A stretch of 64,000 nt of DNA from an uncultured Tateyamaria sp. Lineage in GTDB: Bacteria; Pseudomonadota; Alphaproteobacteria; Rhodobacterales; Rhodobacteraceae. The notes below the pieces were generated by a model. That model made no database searches, had not been told where the DNA came from, and saw only the letters and a list, made by a program, of their open reading frames with translations. The DNA lies in assembly GCF_947494755.1 (NCBI RefSeq), contig NZ_CANLVZ010000005.1:186001-250000 (forward strand), in the 5' to 3' direction. Positions 31,839-40,021 of this stretch are shown piece by piece. Every line of letters starts with the position of its first letter. Position 1 is the stretch's first letter. Made by a program: the position numbers and the translations under genes.

Positions 31839-32735
31839 ATGGCCAATTACGCAAATCTGCCCGCACCCACCCCCGAGGGTGGATTGAACCGCTATATGCA
31901 GGAAATCCGTAAATTCCCGCTGCTTGAGCCGGAAGAAGAATACATGCTCGCCAAGGCCTGGGTCGAAAAGGAAGACACCGAAGCGGCCCACCGGATGGTC
32001 ACAAGCCACCTGCGTCTGGCCGCCAAGATCGCCATGGGGTATCGCGGCTACGGCCTGCCGCAGGCCGAGGTGATTTCGGAGGCCAATGTGGGCCTGATGC
32101 AAGCCGTCAAACGGTTCGACCCCGAAAAAGGCTTTCGCCTTGCGACCTATGCGATGTGGTGGATCCGCGCCTCGATCCAGGAATATATCCTGCGCTCGTG
32201 GAGCCTTGTGAAACTTGGCACCACCTCGGCTCAGAAGAAACTGTTCTTCAACCTGCGCAAGGCCAAGAACAAGATCGGCGCGCTGGAAGAAGGCGATTTG
32301 CGCCCCGAGAATGTGGCACGTATCGCAACCGACCTGGGTGTGACCGAGAGCGAGGTGATCTCGATGAACCGCCGCCTGTCGGGCGGGGACGCATCGCTGA
32401 ACGCCACTGTCGGCTCCGAAGGTGAGGGGACGATGCAATGGCAGGACTGGCTCGAGGATGAAAGCGCCGACCAAGCGGGCGACTATGAGGCGCAAGACGA
32501 GTTGGAAGTGCGCCGCGAGATGCTGGCCGAGGCGCTGGACGTTCTGAACGAGCGCGAGAAGGATATCCTCACGCAGCGCCGGCTGGCCGAAAAGGTCGTT
32601 ACGCTCGAGGAGTTGTCCGAGCAGTACAAGGTCAGCCGCGAACGCATCCGTCAGATCGAGGTGCGCGCCTTCGAAAAACTGCAGAAGAAAATGCGCGATA
32701 TCGCGAAATCCAAAGGGTTGATGGCGACCGCCTGA
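31839..32735 (+). CDS. rpoH: RNA polymerase heat-shock sigma factor RpoH (sigma-32)
   Basis: A 298-residue sigma factor. Region 1.2-2 contains LNRYMQEIRKFPLLEPEEEYMLAK and AEVISEANVGLMQAVKRFDPEKGFRLATYAMWWIRASIQEYILRSWSLVK in sequence. The RpoH box QKKLFFNLR lies at 132-140, which identifies sigma-32 against other group factors. Region 4.2 has VTLEELSEQYKVSRERIRQIEVRAFEKLQ. It directs transcription of chaperones and proteases in heat stress. The start at ATG 31839 follows AGGAGGG; an earlier GTG-type start would cross the promoter. A terminator follows at 32760. Confidence 0.96.
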   Translation: MANYANLPAPTPEGGLNRYMQEIRKFPLLEPEEEYMLAKAWVEKEDTEAAHRMVTSHLRLAAKIAMGYRGYGLPQAEVISEANVGLMQAVKRFDPEKGFRLATYAMWWIRASIQEYILRSWSLVKLGTTSAQKKLFFNLRKAKNKIGALEEGDLRPENVARIATDLGVTESEVISMNRRLSGGDASLNATVGSEGEGTMQWQDWLEDESADQAGDYEAQDELEVRREMLAEALDVLNEREKDILTQRRLAEKVVTLEELSEQYKVSRERIRQIEVRAFEKLQKKMRDIAKSKGLMATA

Positions 32736-32759
32736 CCCGACCCCTTTTGAGATGTGAAT

Positions 32760-32786
32760 GGCCCTGCCATTGTGCGGGGCCTTTTT
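32760..32786 (+). terminator. Rho-independent terminator of rpoH
   Basis: GGCCCTG at 32760-32766 pairs with CGGGGCC at 32775-32781 (one T-G pair), followed by TTTTT. Confidence 0.85.
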
Positions 32787-32888
32787 CGTTTTGATGCTGG
32801 CCGGTGGGTTCCACAGCGGTGGGGCTGACGCGTTGCGATGCTCACATCGGGTGCTATGTTGCAGAGTGTTCAGCTGTGCGAGGTCACC

Positions 32889-33881
32889 ATGTCAAAGCCA
32901 ATCAGATGGGGAATTTTGGGGGCGAGTAACTTTGCGCGCAAGGATATGGCCCCGGCGATCCACGCCGCGCAAGGTGCGGAACTGTCCGCTTTGGCGACGT
33001 CAGATCCAGCCAAGGCCGGGCCATTTTCCGCGTTTTGCCCCGGCTTGAAGATCTATGACGGCTATGACGCCCTGCTGGCCGATCCGTCGATCGACGCGGT
33101 CTATATCCCGCTGCCCAATCATCTGCACGTGGCGTGGTCATTGAAGGCCATGGCGGCGGGTAAACATGTGCTGTGCGAAAAGCCAATGGCGATGGCAGCG
33201 TCCGACTATGACGCGCTGATCGAGGCGCGCGACAGCTCCGGTCTGTTTGCGACCGAAGCCTACATGATCGTGCATCACCCCCAATGGCACCGCGCCCGCG
33301 CGCTCTATCAGGCGGGCGAGATTGGTAAGCTGATCCACGTGGATGCAATGTTTTGCTATGACAACGGGGCCGACACGGCCAACGTGCGCAATCGTCCCGA
33401 AACCGGTGGCGGCGGTATCCCGGATATCGGCGTCTACACCTATGGCGCGACCCGCTGGCTGAGTGGGGAGGAGCCGGTGGAAATCACCCACGCAGATGTG
33501 GATTTCGAGAATGGCGTCGATGTGCTGGCGCGCGTCGCCGCCCGCTTTCCCGGGTTCAACGCCCATTGGGTCACCTCGATGCGCATGCACCCCTATCAGG
33601 AGATGACGTTTTTCGGCTCCGATGGGGTGATCAAATTGACAGCGCCCTTCAATGCGGGCGGTTTTGGCACCGCGCGGTTAGAATTGCAGAAGAACGTGCA
33701 TGGGGGCGGGCGCCCGTCGTCGATCACCGAAGAGCGGTTTCCGGGCGTCAATCATTACGTTCTGCAGGTCGAGGCGTTCTGCGCGCATCTGCGCGAGGGG
33801 GCACCCTATCCCTGGCGGCTTGAGGATGCGCGCGGCACGCAAGCGGTCATTGATGCGGTTTTTGCCGAGGCAAGGGGGTAG
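32889..33881 (+). CDS. Gfo/Idh/MocA-family oxidoreductase
   Basis: A 330-residue NAD(P)-dependent dehydrogenase. The N-terminal Rossmann fold starts RWGILGASNFA and includes IDAVYIPLPNHLHVAW; the EKP motif (E97-K98-P99) after GKHVLC is the conserved catalytic/cofactor Lys site. The C-terminal half is the alpha/beta substrate domain, with GGGGIPDIGVYTYGATRWL. Members oxidise sugars, inositols or trans-dihydrodiols; the closest type by eye is the trans-1,2-dihydrobenzene-diol / xylose dehydrogenase-like group. It is three bases before the zinc finger gene. Confidence 0.88.
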   Translation: MSKPIRWGILGASNFARKDMAPAIHAAQGAELSALATSDPAKAGPFSAFCPGLKIYDGYDALLADPSIDAVYIPLPNHLHVAWSLKAMAAGKHVLCEKPMAMAASDYDALIEARDSSGLFATEAYMIVHHPQWHRARALYQAGEIGKLIHVDAMFCYDNGADTANVRNRPETGGGGIPDIGVYTYGATRWLSGEEPVEITHADVDFENGVDVLARVAARFPGFNAHWVTSMRMHPYQEMTFFGSDGVIKLTAPFNAGGFGTARLELQKNVHGGGRPSSITEERFPGVNHYVLQVEAFCAHLREGAPYPWRLEDARGTQAVIDAVFAEARG

Positions 33882-33883
33882 AT

Positions 33884-34153
33884 ATGGCGGGCGGATGGGC
33901 CAAAGACGGCGCGGTGAGCGAACAGATCGAAGCGTCGATTTCGGACGAACTGGCGCGGATGAAAGCGCGCCGCGCCCCGGTGGGGGAAAGCGCGAAATAT
34001 TGCGCCGAGTGCGAAGAGCCAATCCCCGAAGCGCGCCGCGTGGCCCTGCCGGGCGTGAAGTTGTGCGTTGACTGCGTGGCTGAGCGGGATGCGGCGTTCA
34101 AGGGACGGGGCGGGATCAATCGACGGGGGTCGAAGGATTCGCAGTTGAAGTGA
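33884..34153 (+). CDS. DksA/TraR C4-type zinc finger protein
   Basis: An 89-residue protein with a helical N terminus (SEQIEASISDELARMKARR) and a C4 zinc finger CAECEEPIPEARRVALPGVKLCVDC: four Cys in two CxxC pairs. This is the short TraR-like form, smaller than DksA and without a long coiled coil. Such proteins may bind RNA polymerase secondary channels or act as small regulators. It is adjacent to the Gfo/Idh gene on the same strand, with a two-base gap. Confidence 0.85.
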   Translation: MAGGWAKDGAVSEQIEASISDELARMKARRAPVGESAKYCAECEEPIPEARRVALPGVKLCVDCVAERDAAFKGRGGINRRGSKDSQLK

Positions 34154-34261
34154 TTTGGGGGGGTGAACGGCGGGTGTGAGCCCATACCTACCAAACGCAG
34201 CAAGCTCCTGCTAATCCACACGAACTGCAAAACCTAAGCACCGAAATCTTGAGAGTGGGAA

Positions 34262-34492
34262 ATGTCAGAAACGGTAGAGATTTACGTCTATTTAGAAGAT
34301 GAGGGCGTCGATGTTTGGCGCCCAACCACAGCCAAATCGTTGGGCGAGGGTAGATATCTGCTTCAGGCAACACCCGACTACGATCCAGATTTGGAAAAGT
34401 GGGAGTTTGTTCCAGGAACCGTAGTGTCTAGTCGAATGAGAAGATTTGAAGGAGGGCCGGAGCAAAAGCGAGTAGTTGTGCCAGTTAATTGA
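34262..34492 (+). CDS. Small orphan protein of atypical base composition
   Basis: A 76-residue acidic protein: SETVEIYVYLEDEGVDVWRP, then LLQATPDYDPDLEKWEFVPG and a C-terminal RVVVPVN. It looks like a small beta-rich domain. The gene and its flanks (about 34160-34560) are clearly AT-richer than the surroundings and use codons such as TTA and AGA that are rare nearby, which suggests acquisition by transfer. No family is recognised. A perfect hairpin with a TTCG loop starts six bases after the stop. Confidence 0.6.
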   Translation: MSETVEIYVYLEDEGVDVWRPTTAKSLGEGRYLLQATPDYDPDLEKWEFVPGTVVSSRMRRFEGGPEQKRVVVPVN

Positions 34493-34497
34493 CCAAA

Positions 34498-34521
34498 GTC
34501 CGCTTTGTTCGCAAAGCGGAC
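34498..34521 (+). terminator. Perfect 10-bp hairpin with TTCG loop after the orphan gene
   Basis: GTCCGCTTTG (34498-34507), loop TTCG, CAAAGCGGAC (34512-34521). The stem is perfect. No T-run follows, so it may act as a processing or stabilising structure; related GTCCGCTTT repeats are common in Roseobacter intergenic DNA. Confidence 0.6.
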
Positions 34522-34583
34522 ATTCGTGTCCAAGCGCTTGTGGTCTTTCGACAATCCAGACGGACATCCCGCGCGCAGGACAG

Positions 34584-36404
34584 TTATCCTTCCATCGCTT
34601 CCAATTCATCGATAAACCCCGAGATCATCGACAGCCCTTTGTCCCAGAATTTCGGGTCCGAGGCATCAAGGCCGAAGGGGGCCAGAAGCTCTTTGTGGTG
34701 TTTGGAGCCACCCGCTTTGAGCATATCGAAATACTTGTTCTCGAACCCGTCTGCACCCTCGGCATAGACCGAGTAGAGCGCGTTCACGAGCCCGTCGCCG
34801 AAGGCGTAGGCGTAGACGTAGAAGGGCGAGTGCACGAAGTGGGGGATGTAGGCCCAGAACGTCTCGTACCCGTCCATGAAATCGAAGGCGGGCCCAAGCG
34901 ACTCTGCCTGCACCGACATCCACAGCGCGTTGATGTCTTCGGGCGTCAGCTCTCCGCCGCGCCGCGCCTCGTGCAGTTTGCACTCAAAGTCGTAGAACGC
35001 GATCTGGCGCACGACGGTGTTGATCATGTCCTCGACCTTGCCTGCCAGCATGACCTTGCGCTGCGCGGGTGTTTCGGCGCCGTCCAGCATTTTGCGGAAG
35101 GTCAGCATTTCGCCAAAAACCGACGCCGTTTCGGCCAGTGTCAGCGGGGTGGAGGAAAGCATCTCGCCTTGCCCCGCCGCGAGCACCTGGTGGACGCCGT
35201 GGCCGAGTTCGTGGGCCAGCGTCATCACATCGCGCGGTTTGCCGAGGTAGTTCAGCATCACGTAAGGATGGACGTCCGTGACCGTGGGATGGGCAAAGGC
35301 ACCCGGTGCCTTGCCCGGTTTCACGCCCGCATCAATCCAACCCTTGTTGAAAAACGGCTGCGCCAACTCCCCCATGCGGGGATCGAACGCGTTGTAGGCG
35401 TCCATGACGGTTTTCTCGGCCTCGTCCCAGTCCACGATACGCGGATCTTCCATGGGCAGGGGCGCGTTGCGGTCCCAGACCTGCATCCGCTCGAGCCCGA
35501 GCCATTTGCGTTTAAGTTCATAGTAGCGATGGCTGAGTTTGGGATAGGCGGCGACAACGGCGTTGCGCAGGGCCTCGACCACTTCGGGTTCGACCTGGTT
35601 GGACAGGTGCCGCCCCGTTTGCGCGGTGGGCATGCCGCGCCACCGGTCGATGATTTCCTTTTCCTTGGCCTGTGTGTTGTGGACGCGGGCAAAGGTCTTG
35701 ATGTTGCCGCTGAACACTTCGGCCAGTTCGCGTGCGGCGGTTTCGCGCTTCTTACGGTCGGGATCGGTGAGGAAATTCAGCGTGCCCTCGATGTTGAGCA
35801 AATCTCCGTCGATGTTGAATTCCAGCCCGGCAATGGTTTCGTCAAAGAGCCGCTCCCACGCGTCGCCGACGACACCGAGATCGTGCAGAAACTTCTCCAT
35901 CTCATCCGAAAGCTGGTGGGGCTTCATCGCGCGGATCTTGTCAAAGACCGGTTTGTAACGCGCCAGATCCGCATTTTCGGCCATGGCTTTGTCCAGGTGG
36001 TCGTCCTCGAGCCGGTTGAGTTCGAGCGTGAAGAAGACGAGCGGGGTGGTGAAGTTGGTGATCTTCTCCTGGCAATCGGACATGAATTTTGCCCGGCCGG
36101 CATCGGTGGTCAGTTGGTAATAGCGCAGACCCGCGAAGGACATGATCCGCCCTGCGATCTGGTTGATCCGTTCCTGGCGGTGAATGCAGTTGAGCAGCCC
36201 TTTGGCGTCGAGTTGGTCGAGCTTGCCTTCGTAGTCGGTCGCGAAACTGGTGCACGCCGTTTCCAGCCAATCAAGATCGCGCTTGAGTTCGGGCGCGTTT
36301 TCGCCGGCGTAGAGGTCATCGAGATTCCATTCCGGCAGATTGCCCAGTGGCTCGCCCCCTGATTGAGTGGCAGCGTCGCAAACGGGGAAGGGCAGGTGCA
36401 GCAT
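34584..36404 (-). CDS. pepF: Oligoendopeptidase F (M3 family)
   Basis: A 606-residue cytoplasmic zinc metallopeptidase. The HELGH zinc motif is at 398-402, with E399 as catalytic base, in the family context RDVMTLAHELGHGVHQVLA. The third zinc ligand Glu lies further on in TLAETASVFGEM. The N-terminal part is the PepF helical domain (WNLDDLYAGENAPELKRDL). The enzyme cleaves peptides of about 7-17 residues. The start at ATG 36404 gives MLHLPFPVCDAA; an earlier in-frame ATG would add 36 unlikely residues. Confidence 0.94.
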   Translation of the reverse strand: MLHLPFPVCDAATQSGGEPLGNLPEWNLDDLYAGENAPELKRDLDWLETACTSFATDYEGKLDQLDAKGLLNCIHRQERINQIAGRIMSFAGLRYYQLTTDAGRAKFMSDCQEKITNFTTPLVFFTLELNRLEDDHLDKAMAENADLARYKPVFDKIRAMKPHQLSDEMEKFLHDLGVVGDAWERLFDETIAGLEFNIDGDLLNIEGTLNFLTDPDRKKRETAARELAEVFSGNIKTFARVHNTQAKEKEIIDRWRGMPTAQTGRHLSNQVEPEVVEALRNAVVAAYPKLSHRYYELKRKWLGLERMQVWDRNAPLPMEDPRIVDWDEAEKTVMDAYNAFDPRMGELAQPFFNKGWIDAGVKPGKAPGAFAHPTVTDVHPYVMLNYLGKPRDVMTLAHELGHGVHQVLAAGQGEMLSSTPLTLAETASVFGEMLTFRKMLDGAETPAQRKVMLAGKVEDMINTVVRQIAFYDFECKLHEARRGGELTPEDINALWMSVQAESLGPAFDFMDGYETFWAYIPHFVHSPFYVYAYAFGDGLVNALYSVYAEGADGFENKYFDMLKAGGSKHHKELLAPFGLDASDPKFWDKGLSMISGFIDELEAMEG

Positions 36405-36490
36405 GGTGAAAAACCTCGTGTTGTGTTGCGCAATAGGTATGGGTGCGAGCCTGCGGGGGCAAGGGCGATGCCGTTTGTTTCGCGCGCCGA

Positions 36491-36530
36491 CAGGCTGGGG
36501 GCCAGCCCCCATACCCCCGCGGTTTATCTG
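36491..36530. repeat. GC-rich palindromic intergenic element, copy 2
   Basis: CAGGCTGGGGGCCAGCCCCC followed by ATACCCCCGCGGTTTATCTGG forms a stem (GGCTGG/CCAGCC) and ends in CCCCCGCGGT like the element at 55401-55447. It separates pepF from the downstream amidohydrolase gene. Confidence 0.5.
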
Positions 36531-36545
36531 GCGAAATGAAAGCGA

Positions 36546-37403
36546 TCAGGTCAGGAACAGGCGGTTGGGTGTGTCGACGAGGATTTTTTGGCGTTCATGG
36601 GGGCGCGTGATTGCGCTCAGGTGGTCTGCCAATGTGGCGGCGCGCGGCATTTTCGCCTTCCCCAGCATGATGTGTGGCCAGTCCGAGCCCCAGAGGCAGC
36701 GATCTGGGTTGGCGTCGATCAATCGCCGCATCAGTGGTTCGGTCTGCGTGATGTCGCGTGTGAGCCGGTAGGGGGCGGAGAGTTTTATGTGGATGTGCCC
36801 TTCGCTGAGTAGCGCGCAGAGCGTGTCGATGGCGGCGCGATCCGGCTTGAGCGTTGTGGGCCAGCCGCAATGGTCGATGACCAGCGGGACGGGCAGGGCG
36901 CGGATATCGCTCGCGAGTTCAGCGACATGTTTGTCTGCGTGCAGCAGCATCTGGATGTGCATGCCGTGGTCTGCCAGCAGCGGGGCCATCGCCTTGGCCC
37001 CGTCCCATGTCAGCACACCGCCATGCACGTAATTCAGTCGCACCGCAACGCAGTTGGCGCGCGACAGGGTCCGCACAGCCGCAAGATCGGCCCCGTCGGG
37101 CAGTAGCCCCACCCCCTTGAAGTCAGCCCCGAGCGCTGCGACCGCATCACAGGTGACCGCGTTGTCCGTCCCGTAAAGGATCGAGTGTACGATCAGCGCG
37201 TGCGCGCAGCCCAGTGCCGCAAGGTGGTCCCGCAGCATCGCCAGCCAATCGTCAAAATCGTGCCCGGGTGCCGGGTTTTGTGCCCGGTTCGGTGACAAGG
37301 GGTGTTGTGGGCCGCCGAGCATGTGCACATGCGCGTCCCAAGCGCCTTTTGGCAAGGGATGCGTTGGAGGCGCGGGGGCGAATGGCGGGTCGGCATTATC
37401 CAT
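36546..37403 (-). CDS. Amidohydrolase-family protein (2-pyrone-4,6-dicarboxylate lactonase-like)
   Basis: A 285-residue metal-dependent hydrolase. It opens with GAWDAHVHMLGG, the HxH motif of strand 1. Later strands hold VIDHCGWP with another His, and RCLWGSDWPHIML with the last conserved Asp. The size and the LWGSDWPH motif fit the COG3618/LigI group of lactonases acting on dicarboxylates. The exact substrate is unknown. The start at 37403 overlaps the end of the ligase gene by eight bases, so the two are probably co-transcribed. Confidence 0.85.
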   Translation of the reverse strand: MDNADPPFAPAPPTHPLPKGAWDAHVHMLGGPQHPLSPNRAQNPAPGHDFDDWLAMLRDHLAALGCAHALIVHSILYGTDNAVTCDAVAALGADFKGVGLLPDGADLAAVRTLSRANCVAVRLNYVHGGVLTWDGAKAMAPLLADHGMHIQMLLHADKHVAELASDIRALPVPLVIDHCGWPTTLKPDRAAIDTLCALLSEGHIHIKLSAPYRLTRDITQTEPLMRRLIDANPDRCLWGSDWPHIMLGKAKMPRAATLADHLSAITRPHERQKILVDTPNRLFLT

Positions 37404-38988
37404 AGGTTTTCAGCATTTCTTTCAGATCATCGAGGCTGTTGGCCTCTTGCAGGGGTTTGTCACGGCGCCAACGGGACATGCGCGGAAACCGCAATGCCAC
37501 GCCGGATTTGTGACGGGAAGAGGCCTGTATCCCCTCGAAAGCGATTTCGAAGACGTGGTGCGGTGTGACGCTGCGCACGGGACCGAACCGTTGCACGGTG
37601 TTCTTTTTCACCCAAGCTGTGATCTTGCGAAACTCTTCGTCCGTCAGGCCGGAATAGGCTTTGGTGAAGGGGACTAGGTCGTTGCCGTTCCAGACCGCGA
37701 AGGTGAAGTCGGTAAACAGATTGGCGCGCCTGCCTGACCCGGCCTGAGCATAGATCATCACCGCATCAATGGTCAGCGGGTCGAGTTTCCACTTCCACCA
37801 GTCCCCTTTCTTGCGCCCCGTCAGGTAGGGGCTATCGCGGCGCTTGAGCATCAGCCCTTCGGCCTGGGCCTCGCGCGCATTGCTGCGGGTCTGGGCGAGG
37901 GCGCGCCAATCGTCGAACGCGACGGTGGGCGAAAGCTTGATCGGCGCGTCCTCGGGCAGACCTTTGCAGAGCTTTTCCAGCAGGGCACGGCGGTCTTTTT
38001 GGGCGGTGTCGCGCATGTCCTGTCCCTGCCATTCCAGCAGATCGTAGGCATAAAGGATCACCGGCGCGTCCTTGAGCAGTTTTTTGGGCACGGTCTTGCG
38101 CCCGATCCGTTTCTGCAAGACGTTGAAGTTCTGCGGGACGCCATCGCCCCAGGCCAGAATTTCCCCATCCAGCACCGTGCCATCGGGGATGAAGTCGCGC
38201 GCCCGTGCCAGTTCGGGAAAGCGGTTGGTCATCAACTCTTCGCCGCGCGACCAGACAAAGTGTTGCCCATCGCGCAGGATAAGCTGGCCTCGGATGCCGT
38301 CCCACTTCCACTCTGCCTGCCAATCCTCTGGCTTGCCTAGATTTTCCGGTTCACTCTCGAGCGCGTAGGCAAGGTAGAACGGGTAGGGACGCGAGGCGTT
38401 CGCCGCCGGGTCAGCAGCTTCGATGAGGCTGTGCCATGTGACGTCGGCCGGGTTCCAGTCGCCCATCAGCCGGTGCGCCATTTCGGCCTCGTCTCCGCCT
38501 GTGGCGCGGGCCAGCGCGCGGGTCATCAGCTTTTGACTGACGCCGATGCGGAAACCACCTGTCAGCAGCTTGTTGAAGAGAAACCGCTGCGTGGGATCGA
38601 GGGTGCGCCACGCCTCAAGAACAACCACTTTGCGCGCGCTTTCCTCGACATCAGCGAGGGCGCGCAGGGTATTGATCCAACGCGTTAAACCGAGATCAGA
38701 GGTTTCATCAGGCGGCGGCAGCACCAGCGCGATGGTTTCGGCCAGATCGCCGACGATGGGATAGGCTTCCTCGAACAGCCACAGGGGGATGTCCGCCACT
38801 TCTGCCGCCCATTCGCGCAGCCGCGTCGTGGTCACGGCCCGCTTCGGGCGACGGCCGGAAAAGATCGCGATGGTCCAGACCCGGTCACTTTCGGCAGCGT
38901 TTGCGAAATAATCAGCGAGGGCGGCGACCTTGACGGTTGTTTTGGTGGATTGGTCGATGGCGTTGAACAGGGCAGCGAAATCTTTCAT
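37396..38988 (-). CDS. ATP-dependent DNA ligase (ligase-associated repair cluster type)
   Basis: A 530-residue ligase. An N-terminal DNA-binding domain (about 1-200) precedes the nucleotidyltransferase core. The adenylated Lys is K228 in EWKWDGIRGQLI (KxDG motif). Later motifs are DGEILAW, the AEGLMLKRRDSPYL motif IV region, and GDWWKWKLDPLTIDAVMIYAQAGSG near motif V. The C-terminal OB fold follows. It joins DNA nicks with ATP, as a second ligase beside NAD-dependent LigA. It overlaps by four bases with the exonuclease gene upstream, a pairing known as ligase-associated repair. Confidence 0.92.
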   Translation of the reverse strand: MKDFAALFNAIDQSTKTTVKVAALADYFANAAESDRVWTIAIFSGRRPKRAVTTTRLREWAAEVADIPLWLFEEAYPIVGDLAETIALVLPPPDETSDLGLTRWINTLRALADVEESARKVVVLEAWRTLDPTQRFLFNKLLTGGFRIGVSQKLMTRALARATGGDEAEMAHRLMGDWNPADVTWHSLIEAADPAANASRPYPFYLAYALESEPENLGKPEDWQAEWKWDGIRGQLILRDGQHFVWSRGEELMTNRFPELARARDFIPDGTVLDGEILAWGDGVPQNFNVLQKRIGRKTVPKKLLKDAPVILYAYDLLEWQGQDMRDTAQKDRRALLEKLCKGLPEDAPIKLSPTVAFDDWRALAQTRSNAREAQAEGLMLKRRDSPYLTGRKKGDWWKWKLDPLTIDAVMIYAQAGSGRRANLFTDFTFAVWNGNDLVPFTKAYSGLTDEEFRKITAWVKKNTVQRFGPVRSVTPHHVFEIAFEGIQASSRHKSGVALRFPRMSRWRRDKPLQEANSLDDLKEMLKTYG

Positions 38989-39983
38989 GCCGCGTCCTCA
39001 GCTTCGTCCCCACCGAATTCGGTTGGTACGACCTCGGCAGTCCAACCTTCGGCATTCAGGTAGCGCGCGAAGATATCCGTGTAACCATGTGTGACGTATA
39101 TGTTTTCCGCACGGGTTTCCTTGATTGCCGAAAGCAGTCCGACCCAATCGGCATGGTCGGAAATCACAAACCCCCGATCCCCGGCGCGCCGACGCCTGAT
39201 CCCGCGCACAGCCATCCAGCCACTTGCAAAGGCGGTTTCCCGCGCCCCGAATTTGCGCGCCCATGCCGAGCCAAGCGCTGATGGGGGTGCCAGCACCAGC
39301 GCGCCGGGATGATCCTTGGGAGTCAGATCGGCATCGGCGCGGATTGTATCCACCAGATCAATCCCCTGATCGCGCATCACCGCATTGGTGTTTTCAATCG
39401 CGGTATGGGTCAGGATCGGGCCGATCTCGGGGTTCAGCATGCTCATGAGGCGCTGCGCCTTGCCAAGCGCGTAGCAGCCCAGAAAGGCGGTCTTGCCCGC
39501 CGCTGCGCACCCGGCCCACCAATCATTGATCTGGGTCGCGATGACGGCCTGATCCTGCCAGCGAAAGACCGGCAGGCCAAAGGTGCTTTCGGTGATGAAA
39601 TGGTGACATTTGACGGGTTCAAACGGGGTGGACAGCCCATCATCCACCACCTTGTAGTCGCCCGAGGCGACCCAGACCTCGCCTGCGACCTCGACCCGGA
39701 TCTGGGCCGAGCCGGGGACATGGCCTGCGGGATGAAAGGACACGGTGGCATCGCCGATCACACGCCGTTCGCCATATGTGATGGTGTCCAAAGCGATATC
39801 ACCAAGCCGGTGGCGCATCACGGGGGCCGCGATATCGCTCGCCAGATAGTTGCCCATGCCCCAACGCGCGTGGTCCGCATGCCCGTGCGTGATCAGGGCG
39901 CGCGGTACGGGGCGCCACGGGTCGATATAGAAATCGCCAGCCGCGCAATAGATGCCATCGGGGGTAAAGGTCAGCACACTCAT
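38985..39983 (-). CDS. Ligase-associated DNA exonuclease (metallo-beta-lactamase fold)
   Basis: A 332-residue beta-lactamase-fold nuclease. The metal motif HGHADHAR lies at 33-40, with further ligands in FHPAGHVPGSAQIRV and SGDYK. The last part, FVISDHADWVGLLSAI and YVTHGYTDIFARYL, resembles the beta-CASP-like end of this group. Together with the adjacent ATP-dependent ligase it forms half of the ligase-helicase-exonuclease-phosphoesterase (LHEM-type) repair set; the helicase and phosphoesterase are not in this window. The ATGA overlap ensures co-translation. Confidence 0.9.
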   Translation of the reverse strand: MSVLTFTPDGIYCAAGDFYIDPWRPVPRALITHGHADHARWGMGNYLASDIAAPVMRHRLGDIALDTITYGERRVIGDATVSFHPAGHVPGSAQIRVEVAGEVWVASGDYKVVDDGLSTPFEPVKCHHFITESTFGLPVFRWQDQAVIATQINDWWAGCAAAGKTAFLGCYALGKAQRLMSMLNPEIGPILTHTAIENTNAVMRDQGIDLVDTIRADADLTPKDHPGALVLAPPSALGSAWARKFGARETAFASGWMAVRGIRRRRAGDRGFVISDHADWVGLLSAIKETRAENIYVTHGYTDIFARYLNAEGWTAEVVPTEFGGDEAEDAA

Positions 39984-40021
39984 GCAGACCTACTTAGTCT
40001 GTCACGGCGCATACGCCAGCG

